Made by a program: the position numbers and the translations under genes. From Porites lobata (taxonomy: Eukaryota; Cnidaria; Anthozoa; Scleractinia; Poritidae), in assembly GCA_942486035.1 (NCBI GenBank), contig CALNXK010000024.1:4361001-4425000 (forward strand): a stretch of DNA of 64,000 bases, read 5' to 3'. The notes under the pieces are model-generated. The model did no database searches. It saw nothing but the letters and a program-made list of their open reading frames with translations, and was not told where the DNA came from. Below are positions 49,353 to 58,885 of the stretch, one piece after another (the stretch's first letter is position 1; each line of letters opens with the position of its first letter).

Positions 49353-49747
49353 TGACAGTTCTTCCTTTCTTCAAGGAACGACTCCTCGCCATTTCTTTGT
49401 CAGCAAGTCTTAAACTCTCGTTTTGGGGATCAAGTCCACGAGAATTTTGCCACTATATCAAAATTTGGCCGTCAGTATGAATCAACCGCCTCGCAAAAGT
49501 GACTTGGTATGATTTATTTCGTTCGTTTCTTTAAAAACTTAAAAATCTGTACCTAAGTTGTAGGTCTTCGAATGTTTGAGGACGCCATTTTTGTCTTTAT
49601 TAGTGTTACTGTGTTCTTAATTGGTACGACGAAAGTCAAAGTGAGAAGAACACTATTTAAATGAGTCTTACAAATGTTTTTTCAATCCATTTTTAGATTT
49701 AACTGAGGCCAAGGTGTTCAAGTTCACAAATCTGACAAATCGAAAAC

Positions 49748-50398
49748 ATGGTTCGACTTGAGTCAAAGGAGCGGTTGAACTACTTAAAGTTTAGCATCAT
49801 TGTCTTTGATGAATTTCCCAAAGCCTTACGTCAAACTTTTAAGGTGATGTGGGACAAAAAATTTAGAGGGAATCAGTGGGACGACTCCGATGCTGTGAGA
49901 AAATTATTACACAGAAATGAATTCGGCAACAAGGGCATTCCTACACAAAAGTCATATGAAGAGTGGGATTGTACAGCGCTGTTTCAAGCCACACTCTATG
50001 CAAAGTCCTTCCGTTCACCAGACGGTACGGGTAACCTTAAAACACTCGATGAGCTGTATGTGAAGCCTCGTGGAGTCCCTCATGGACAGTTTCATGGCTC
50101 TGTCATCAGTGCAAACGGAGACCCCTATGAAACATTCGCGCTCTCTATCGACCAGCTAAGACGCCTCAGAAATTCACTTTGTCATTCTACCAGTACAGAG
50201 CTGGATCAAAACATGTTTGACCATTACGTTAATCTCGCCAAAGATGCATTCGAAGCCCTTTCAGTTAAGACGGACTCAATTGATGAGACTCTGCACGCGG
50301 AACTTCACACCTTGAGAGCAAGAGTTCTGACATGCGCATTTTTTTTTTTTGCCCCATTTAGGGGTGTAGACCATAACAGTTTGCTTTTTAGCGACTAA
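49748..50398 (+). CDS. HEPN_DZIP3-type domain protein (216 aa)
   Basis: A single exon-like frame. In-frame stops just upstream (TAA near 49700, TGA near 49733) fix the first ATG at 49748. An acceptor (CCATTTTTAG, 49687-49696) suggests a spliced 5' UTR. Residues about 8-185 resemble the DZIP3/hRUL138-like HEPN domain. It has a helical N-terminus (YLKFSIIVFDEFPKALRQTF), QWD, EEWDCTALFQATLY, and the R-x4-H motif RNSLCH at 141-146, the RNA-binding/RNase-type signature of HEPN folds. A closing helix is near DHYVNLAKDAFEAL. In animals this domain often occurs in innate-immune and ubiquitin-ligase proteins. The last 25 codons cross a poly-T run (FFFF), so the natural C-terminus may lie in a spliced exon. 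HEPN membership is fairly sure; its function is not known. Confidence 0.7.
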   Translation: MVRLESKERLNYLKFSIIVFDEFPKALRQTFKVMWDKKFRGNQWDDSDAVRKLLHRNEFGNKGIPTQKSYEEWDCTALFQATLYAKSFRSPDGTGNLKTLDELYVKPRGVPHGQFHGSVISANGDPYETFALSIDQLRRLRNSLCHSTSTELDQNMFDHYVNLAKDAFEALSVKTDSIDETLHAELHTLRARVLTCAFFFFAPFRGVDHNSLLFSD

Positions 50399-52567
50399 TC
50401 CCATGATGCATCTTGACCGGATGTGCACCATAATAACAAACAAGATGGCGGACCACTAACGAACTCTAACGAGTCTTTTTTTTCACCTAAAGTAATGAAC
50501 GTAATGCATATATACGCTACAAAACATCAGATTGACTCATTTTAATGTATTTATGAGTAAAGGATTTCCTATTCTTCAATTTTTTTCGGCAGGTATGTGC
50601 AGGTATGTACGCTTCATTCTTGAGATCCCGGACTCTATAGGAGTTCGCGGGACTTTTTAATTTGAATTTTATACAGTTCAAGAATGTATGAAAATAAACA
50701 AAATACATTTTAAATGCCATTTTTTGAAAAAAAAAAAAAAAACCAGCAAGCAAGAAAGAAATAGATAGAAAAGGACTCACCTTGTGTTTGTGTTGTGTGA
50801 TTTACTTTCAGTTCACCTCTAGAGCCATTATTAAGTTTTACAATATGTAGATTTTGAGTTTATAATAGGCCAAGTAAAAAAAAGTTTCTCGTCCCCACCT
50901 GCTTTATTTTTGGGGGGCTGCCTCCCTTTTCTATTATTTGTTATTGAAAAAGTTGGACTGAACAAAAGTCATTACTTTCAACACTGTTACCCAAAAATCA
51001 ATATCTTGACGGCGACAGACTCCAAGTTATCCCTGGGAGAGGGTTAAAATTTGTAAAGAAAGAATACCGAGAATTGGTAATAATAAAGTTAAAAAGTGCC
51101 CACTGCTCTCTTTGTTAAAGAAATCCGGACAAGACACATTTCTTTTTTTGCTTGGCCTTTATTAACAACCTGATAAAAAGTCTTCCAAATGGCCCTAGAA
51201 TCAAACAGACTGTAAAACACACAACACAAACACAAGGTGAGAGAGCGGCTGTACACAAACTAAAGTATATGTATGAGATCACATGCCATGTGTGACATCA
51301 CAATGCCTCAAACAGTTTGGTTGGTTTGCCTGTGTACAAACTTTCTTCCTTGAGCTTATTGCGTTTGCACTTTTTGACATACAAGAAAAACAAAACTTAA
51401 TTTCCATCCTAGTGTTGATTGTCTCTCAGACAGTTGCAAAAGCAACCGGGCTAAGTTTATTTTGTCGTGGTTTTCTTGTTAAGCAATGGCACTGACACCA
51501 ACCAAATTGATTGAAATTAGCTCATTAGCTTAGTGTTCTATTCTTGCTGACATTCATCAACACACAAGGTAAATTTCAACAACGTTGTAAGTCTCTCTCC
51601 GCAAGGCCTTCACCCTCTTAATTGCTTCACAAGGAACAATAATTTGACAGTTTGAAAATGATATGGTCTTTGATTCGGTGCATCAAATGTCTCTTCATAA
51701 TTTGGTGTGGTAGCACAGGTAGCCCAAGCTCGAGATATGAGCATCGGTGAGCATCGGCATTGTTGCATAACATTCAAAATATAAGGATTTGTATGGGAAA
51801 AAACCTATCGTTTCTTTAACCTACGGAAGTGAAAGGATTCACAATAAAAAACAGCTTACCTTACTTAAAATGTGTGTTGCGTCTCTCCTGTGTGGTCCAC
51901 GGGCAGATTTATGGCCGTTTTATGGGTTTTTATGTGAACGGTTTTCTCTCTATATAAAGGTTTAGGTAAACCTTTATATCAGACACTTGAGATATAGCGA
52001 TGTAACATTAACTTTATTTACTTTATTTCAAGGCATATCTTAAGTTAATCATCTCTGTTTCTGGACTAGTAGATGACAGAGAAAACTCTTTAATTATAAT
52101 AATAATAATAATAATAATAATTAGTAATTTATTAATATTACTTTTTACTAATATCATTATAAGTATTATATATACAACAAAGTGGCTATACATCAGGCCA
52201 GTTAAAAAGTGCCAAAATCAATGTAAAGTTGACCAGAAAATTCCAATCGACAATCTTTGTTACAGGGCCCAGTCTTGCACTTCCTTCTGTCCATTTTTAA
52301 GATCCTCAAAATTTTCCTGAAACATTTACCACTGAAATGAAACATCGTACACCCATTAATAATTGACATTGACAGGATCATATATCACTTTTTAAGTAGA
52401 TATTTTTTTTTGAACGAAACGTGCATTGCATTTTGCCACTAAACTAAATTCCACGGATATTCAAAAATGTAAATTGTGTTTGGGTACCCTCCTATGATGT
52501 TAATGAAATCTGTACAATCTTTGTTACCAAGCAGAAGAGGAGGATGTTCCAAGGGTCCATCCTTTAC
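50399..52567. other. No gene seen
   Basis: AT-rich. A YY1-like AAGATGGCGGAC is near 50447, a poly-A run at about 50728-50745, and an (ATA)n microsatellite at about 52099-52122. Small open frames here are not supported by splice sites or motifs. Confidence 0.4.
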
Positions 52568-52797
52568 GAGTAGAATTCATTGGACGAAAAAATGAATTTG
52601 CTTTAAATTTGCTCATGTGCAAAAGTGTGCAAACTAAGGGTAAAATCTGCGCAAAGGTGGCAAATGCCAAATCTGCAAACCCCTTCACACAGGGGTGCAA
52701 ATAGGTGTGCAAAATTGGCATTTACCACTTTTGTGCAAACTTTACTCTTAGTTTGCACGTGAGCAAATTTGAGGGAAATCCATTTTTCCGTCCAGTG
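52568..52797. mobile_element. 230 bp MITE related to the CACTA-like element
   Basis: Ends CATTGGACGAAAAAATG and CATTTTTCCGTCCAGTG are flanked by the 3 bp direct repeat ATT (52565-52567, 52798-52800). The termini closely match those of the 7.3 kb element, and the same subterminal TTTGC / GCAAA words fill it. A deletion derivative or sister MITE. Confidence 0.78.
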
Positions 52798-52800
52798 ATT

Positions 52801-53364
52801 CAAGTACACGGTAACAGGCCAAGGAATTATAACATGCATGCAAGCGTGACTGGTAGGAGGGGGTGTGGGGGAGAAGTAATTTGCCTCAAAAAAGTTCAAC
52901 AGTCCTTTCTGAGCCAAAGTTTGGACCCCCCTAATAAAAAATTCCTGGATCCCCCCCTTGCTATAATCACCTTTGATCATAGAACCTCACTTGACCTGTA
53001 GTCAGGCATATCATTCTGATTACAGCATAACTGAGCCAATAAACTAAACGTTACTGATCATTTTCCCCCCTTCTAAGTGTTTCAAGTTGATCTGATGAGA
53101 AGTGAAATTGTTATAATTTATTACAATCAAATGTTTAAAAAAATGCTGGTAATGAAATAACTAAGACATAACAATTAAGTAATTAATTATTTATCCTGTG
53201 CGTCAAAAGTTTTTATTACTTACATCAACATGCTAGCTACAGCTTGCCCAGGCAAGCTGTAAAACTATTTTTATTGAAGTTTTAGTGTGGGATAACTTTA
53301 TTATTTTGTGGATTTCAAAGCCTTAATCAACTGAATGTTTGCTACAGTAAAAACCTACAAGTAA
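52801..53364. other. No gene seen
   Basis: AT-rich interval with a G/C-rich dispersed repeat near 52850-52960 (GGAGGGGGTGTGGGGG ... TTGGACCCCCC). No coding exon. Confidence 0.35.
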
Positions 53365-53369
53365 GAGCC

Positions 53370-55070
53370 TGTTACGCCGCAAAATGTAATAATCGCCGCA
53401 AAATGTAATATTAGCGCAAAATGTAACAAGAATCGCCGCAAAATGTAATACTAACGCAAAAATGAATAAAATTTTCAACGCAAAATGTAATAATATTTCA
53501 ACGCAAATTGTAATAACTTTTCTGACGCATAATGTAATAATGCAAAATGTAATAATTTCAGAATAACGACGTGCATGCTATTTCAAAATCGGTATTGTGG
53601 CTCAGTAATCAGTAGCTGATCCAGATCTTCATTTTAATTATTATTATTATTATTATTATTATTATCAATATTGATGTTAATAATAGTAATAATATTTATT
53701 TTCTTCTTATTATTCTATTCTTCTTCTTCTTATTATTATTATTAATAAAATAACGGTTGAAACGTCGTGTTTCTTCCGTGCTGAGCTAGTCTCCCTCGCA
53801 GCCGTGTTTTGTCTCATCACGCAACACTCTTTCGCAACAAAGGAGGAGGAGCGTTGCGTGACGAGACAAAAATGGCTGCAAGAGCTTGCTGTACTGTACC
53901 ACAACTGTAGCAACTGAGAGACTTGGTTTAATTTCAGATGTTGAATTTAATTCAGTCAAATAAAATAGCTGTTGTCGAAAACAAGTAATAGAATCAACTT
54001 TCAAAGCATAATTCAAATCAGTGCATTTAAACTGTGTAAGATATCTGTCAAACTTTTTTTCATGAGAACCAGACAACTTTGGCTGTAGCTTACTTTTCCT
54101 AAGTTCTCACTTAATAGAGGCTTAATTGTTCTTAATGCTGTTTTTTAGGTCGAAGTTTCTTTTATGTTGAAGTTTCCAAGCTTTGCAAAGTCAAATCAGT
54201 TTGCCTTGTAAGGCAGTTGTCGTTTGCCTAGAACAGATAGCATAAAAATTTTTTAGTTAGGCCAGTAACGCATTTTTGATTGCAGTAGAGCTAAGCTGAT
54301 GCACAAAAATATTGAATTTGCCTGGTAAGGCAGTTGTGATTAGAAGCACAGGCCATCCTCTTTTTCTTTCTCCGTTTAGCGTCGTCCGACCGACCCGTAG
54401 TTAAACCATTTTTCACTTGAAATAATTCTTTTAATCTGAAAAATGAGCATAGTAACAGCATAGAGAAAAACAGGAACAAAGACATGAACATTTTTTACAG
54501 TAAATTGTGCATTTGTTAATCCAAATATGTGAATGTTAACTTTTAACGTCGTCCTTGGGTACCAGGACCTCCTATTCCGAGACTTCTTGTGATTTTTTTT
54601 TTGCAGTTTTTTTTTTCTTTTCAATCCGACCGACCGACTGAATATCAGGAAACGCATTCGACGCTAAACGAAACTTTGAATTTGCTCAGCAACGCAATCG
54701 CCATTGGCTTAGAGTCGTCGGCACAAAATCTTGAACTGGGAGATCCAAAAAAAGTGCTCATTTTCGTCTTTTTAGGGCCGACCATTTTTGACCACTTGGG
54801 CGGAGGGTGTATGGGTTAGAATTTTTGGATAATTATGGGAAACTGTCAACCGATTTTGAAATAGCATGCACGTCGTTATTCTGAAATTATTACATTTTGC
54901 GTTATTACATTATGCGTCAGAAAAGTTATTACAATTTGCGTTGAAAGATTATTACATTCTGCGTTGAAATTTTATTACATTTTGCGTTAATATTAATTTT
55001 GCGGCGATTCTTATTACATTTTGCGTTAATATTACATTTTGCGGCGATTATTACATTTTGCGGCGTAACA
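53370..55070. mobile_element. 1.7 kb TGTTA...TAACA element, 222 bp inverted arms, 5 bp duplication (Ginger-like?)
   Basis: The ends TGTTACGCCGCAAAATG and its complement bound arms 53370-53593 and 54849-55070. The arms are built from repeated CGCAAAATGTAATAA words. GAGCC flanks both sides directly (53365-53369, 55071-55075). TGTNR-type ends, TIRs of a few hundred bases and a 4-5 bp duplication fit the Ginger class, whose transposase is related to retroviral integrase. The interior has (ATT)n runs near 53640 and 53735, a nested hairpin (53785-53885) and no transposase. Family assignment is inference. Confidence 0.68.
53785..53885. repeat. Nested hairpin CGTGTTTTGTCTCATCACGC
   Basis: CTCGCAGCCGTGTTTTGTCT...CACGCAAC is mirrored by GTTGCGTGACGAGACAAAAA...GGCTGC. 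About 100 bp imperfect stem-loop inside the 1.7 kb element. Confidence 0.6.
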
Positions 55071-55075
55071 GAGCC

Positions 55076-55964
55076 CGCTGCAGTTTCAGTCTCTACCTCA
55101 AATATAATCTGAAAATCAAATAATAATATTTTCTTAAAAAAATGACTACATTAAGAACCTGTGAAGTATAGCTGACTATGTGATACCTGTGTCTTCAAAA
55201 AGGATTCCAAATGTTGACTTACCTCATTTCCCCAAATGTGCATATTTTTAAAAAATAGATTTTAGATAATAAGAACCTGTTTGAAATAGGCTGAACAGGT
55301 TTTTGTATATGTATAGAGATCAGAGAGGTCTCAGTACAGTTGTATCTGCCAATGCTTAAGAGGTTCTTAGAAACTAGTTTCTTACTTGGGTTTTTTAACT
55401 TTAGCCTGTCTAAAATGTGAAAAAAAAATATGTGTTGATAAGCAAACATTTATAGATGGTTTTCTAAGGCTTTTTTTTCTCCATATACTAATACTACTTT
55501 ACTAGGCAAATAGGTCCTGCAAAATAACTGACATATAAAACTGATGTCTTGACTTTTCAACAAATACTATTCACAATTATCCGAGGGAGATAGCTTTGCG
55601 GGGAACATTGCTGAGAATGAGCGTTTGTATTAGGGCCTAAAGGGAAAGCATCCTTTTGTTTTCACTATTAAAATACCGTACTCAGTTTAACAAGTTAACG
55701 TTTTCTATTTATTTTGAGTCTTTTATTGCGGTCCACGAGAGTATAGAGAAGCCTAATTTTTCATTGTGTAGCCTGTGCTAACCATGTGGGATGAATGGAG
55801 TTTGGTGACCATATTTTCTGTTTCTCTGTTGTTCCTTTTTCCATGCAAGAGTCGCACTGGAACTGAACGTATTTCCCTAATAACTAGTCTTTAAAAGTTA
55901 ATTTCACCAATAAGACAAAGTGTGTTTCCACTGTCTATTCAATATGCAGAGGGTTATTTTGACA
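55076..55964. other. No gene seen
   Basis: AT-rich interval before unit 4. No coding exon or clear repeat pair recognised. Confidence 0.35.
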
Positions 55965-57019
55965 AACCCTTCTAACAATCTCGCCTCCCCTATTACGCAG
56001 ACTAACTCGCCGTCCCAACTGGGCTAGCCTGCGTCGCAGACACTCTAAACCGCCTGGATAGCTAAGTAGTGTGCATATAGACGTAGTTACCGGTGAGTTG
56101 TAGCAAATGGATTATGGTAACAGAAGCAGATCATTCCTATAATTCATTTCTTTAATTCAGCAAATACAAAGGAAATCCTGCTTCAACCCTACAAAGGATT
56201 TCACCTACGACAGCCGCACCAAAAATGTGTCATCTACAAATGCCACCGAATTTTTCAAAATTAAGTTTGACAAATTTTGTATGTTTAGACTTTCACAAAG
56301 CGTGTTCGTTTATCTCAATACGACAAAAAGGAGTAAATTTTAGATCTTTACAAATAAAAGAACTTTCATTAATACTCTTTCAAAGCTGTGTTAATTGAAT
56401 GATTTTCTTTGTTTGCCAGCTAGCCGAAATGATGTTAATGACTGTGTTAATTTTAAATTTAGCCCGAGAGCATTAGCTCTCTATTTAGGGCAAATCATTA
56501 AAGAGGCCTTCCAAGGGGGTATGCTGTCCTTTTGTTTGTCATTCCTCAGGCTGCCTGTAGCCTGGTAGTTTGGGAAAAAATATCGCTGTCGCATTTTAGC
56601 AAGGTCGAGAAAGTCGCTGTCGTTTGTCATATATTTTTGTGATACTCAACTTGAAATTTACGCCAGATATACAGGATATAGAGCCACGAAAGAAAAAAAT
56701 GTTATTAAACTTTCTCCCTCGTGCTGAAAAGTTATACGCACATGCGTTCTCGCGCAGATCGCTTGGCTCGCCCGAATGGAGAGCTTGAAACCTCACTATC
56801 AAAAATTTTGTGTAGACTTAAATAAATAAGCTTAACATGCAAATTTAAGAGATTTTACATTACACAGTGGCCGGCTGGAATAAAGATATACTCAGTACGG
56901 ATTCCAATACTTTCCTTAACTTCCGCTTTTAAACGCCACCGCGTCAAACTGGGCTGGGCTTCTTGTGTAGTAAAAACGCTTAATCTTGTTCTGAAACAAT
57001 TTGTCCGTATATGACGTCT
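55965..57019. other. 5' flank of unit 4
   Basis: Nearly identical to the unit 2 flank, but with about 250 bp (13905-14145 of unit 2) missing after ATCATTCCT. Non-coding. Confidence 0.65.
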
Positions 57020-57266
57020 CCATACTTAATATGACTATACGGATAATTTAGAAGACTGTTTACTTATTGTCCTTGCATATTTAAGCCTGTTGCAAGCTCA
57101 CATCCGCCTTCGGACTGTGACCTTGGATGTTACGTCATAAGCGCGAAAAATTTCTCGTCCTCATTTTTGTACCATCCAAGCCTCGAAATTGTTTTCACGT
57201 AACAACATTTTGTGGAGGATAGACAAAAGGTTGTTTTCTGTTTCAAAAGCTGAAAGTTCCTTTAAA
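57020..57266 (+). promoter_or_regulatory. Putative G4 promoter: TATA-like box and CRE-like site
   Basis: ATATTTAAG (57077-57085) and TTACGTCAT (57130-57138). The CATCCG/CGGA inverted repeat is interrupted here (CGGACTGTGACC). Otherwise as in G2. Confidence 0.45.
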
Positions 57267-58171
57267 ATGAAATTACCACCAGCGGTTACCCCTCGTACCA
57301 GCCTACGTTTCGTGGCTGTGTCTGTGATGTTCTGTGCTATTCTGGTTGACATTTTTGCACTTGAAGAAAAACTGGCGCGAAAACCGCGAGAAGAAGATCG
57401 CGTATCTGAGGGCACTGAAGTTGGTGGAAAACAATCGCAGTTGTACCGTGATCGAAGAACGGTGAAAAATAACGCGACCCCCAACCTGTCGGAATTTGCA
57501 AACCGGCTGAAAGATCTTGAAGAAAGGTATAATCTTAACTCGGCGATTCGCTATGAATCTCGCTTTTCTATCACGTGGGCAATGTTAAATGTTGGTTACG
57601 TGTCACTATTCTAGATTCAAACTGCTAAGAAAATGGTGAATTTACTAAAATCATTTCTCTTTTTAAGCCACAACAAGAGCGTACATTTGATGATCAGACG
57701 ATTTCAAGAGTTGGAGAAAAGGTTTGAGAAATAAAATTAAATGCATCATTACCGTGTAATTGCTTTTTAAAAGCTAACAAGTACTTCCGAAATTGTTACC
57801 CCTAAGGATTGCATAGGAAACCCGTTCGATTTCTTGTCTAGCGAAGAATGTTATTTCACCCATTTCCAACTTGATGTAGAAAAGGGAAAATACCGAGAAA
57901 GTCCCTGTTATCCAGGCCGGACACGTATTTTATATGGACGGCACTGGTGGATGCAGTGGAAGACTTGTGTGAGAACTGAGTTTCATCCAAAATCCGCTTA
58001 ACATCGTTCAGTGTAGTGACCAGAGTTATTGTTGATTATCTTTTATCTTTTAGCTATAAACTGACTTGATTACAGACTTAATTCACATCATCGACGCAAT
58101 TATTTACCAGAGCAAAAGAAGCTTGATAAACAGCTGTAAAGGAAATCAATAAAAGAAAACACCGTTTAACA

Positions 58172-58298
58172 CAGGGGCACCCAACGGCTGTTTTCTGTAA
58201 AATATCTGTTCGGAGAAGCAAATATTGCCTCACATTTTCTCTTTCTCGAGGAGGGCTAAAAATTTCTAGATAACCATTCCACTCATGTACAATTTTCG
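58172..58298. mobile_element. Truncated CAGGGGCACCC MITE in G4 intron 2
   Basis: The same left end as the 16167-16661 element, but after ACAATTTTCGCA the sequence jumps to the equivalent of 16997 in G2. About 700 bp present in G2 (16295-16995) are missing, including the MITE right end. Confidence 0.7.
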
Positions 58299-58449
58299 CA
58301 CACGACCTATCTGATATGTTACGCTCCATTTTAACGTTCGGCGCAGCGCAGCCTCGCCCCGTTACAGTGAGCGGAAATGAAATGTGTGGACAGAGGCCCT
58401 ATCCGGTACAGTGTGAACATGGCTTAAGTCACGGCGAAAGTCCTTGTTA

Positions 58450-58885
58450 GGCTGCGTGCAAACGGACGCAACAACTCCCAACATTGTTGCGCCAACAATG
58501 TTGGGAGTTGTTGCGTGCGTGTTGGCAATGGTGTGCAAACGGATGCAACAACTCCCAACAATGTTGGGACCTGCAGTGCATCGTGGGAAGGATATACAAC
58601 CCATAAGTCTTTGTAAACCAAACGTAATGAGCATACGTGGCCCCAACGGTGTTGGAAGAGCTGTGCAAACGGATTCAACATTGTTGCGCTACGCTTCGGC
58701 GATCACGGAACAAAAGAAATGTTGGGAGTTGTTGGCTGAAAAGTTTGACCGGTTTCAAACTTTGCGCAACAACACGCAACAACATCCAACAACATGCAAC
58801 AGGGTGTGCAAACGGACGCAACATGTAACATCCAACAATGTTGGGAATTGTTGGTCAACAGTGTTGCGTCCGTTTGCACGCAGCC
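58450..58885. mobile_element. CAACATTGTTG foldback element before G4 exon 3
   Basis: Same element, position and orientation as 17150-17584 in G2, with a few substitutions (for example CCAACGGTGTTGG). It was therefore present before the G2/G4 duplication. Confidence 0.7.

Noticed and set aside
53380..53560. CRISPR-like CGCAAAATGTAATAA repeats
   Set aside because: Irregular spacing of about 15-35 bp, AT-rich and mirrored at the other end of a transposon. They are arm repeats, not a CRISPR array.
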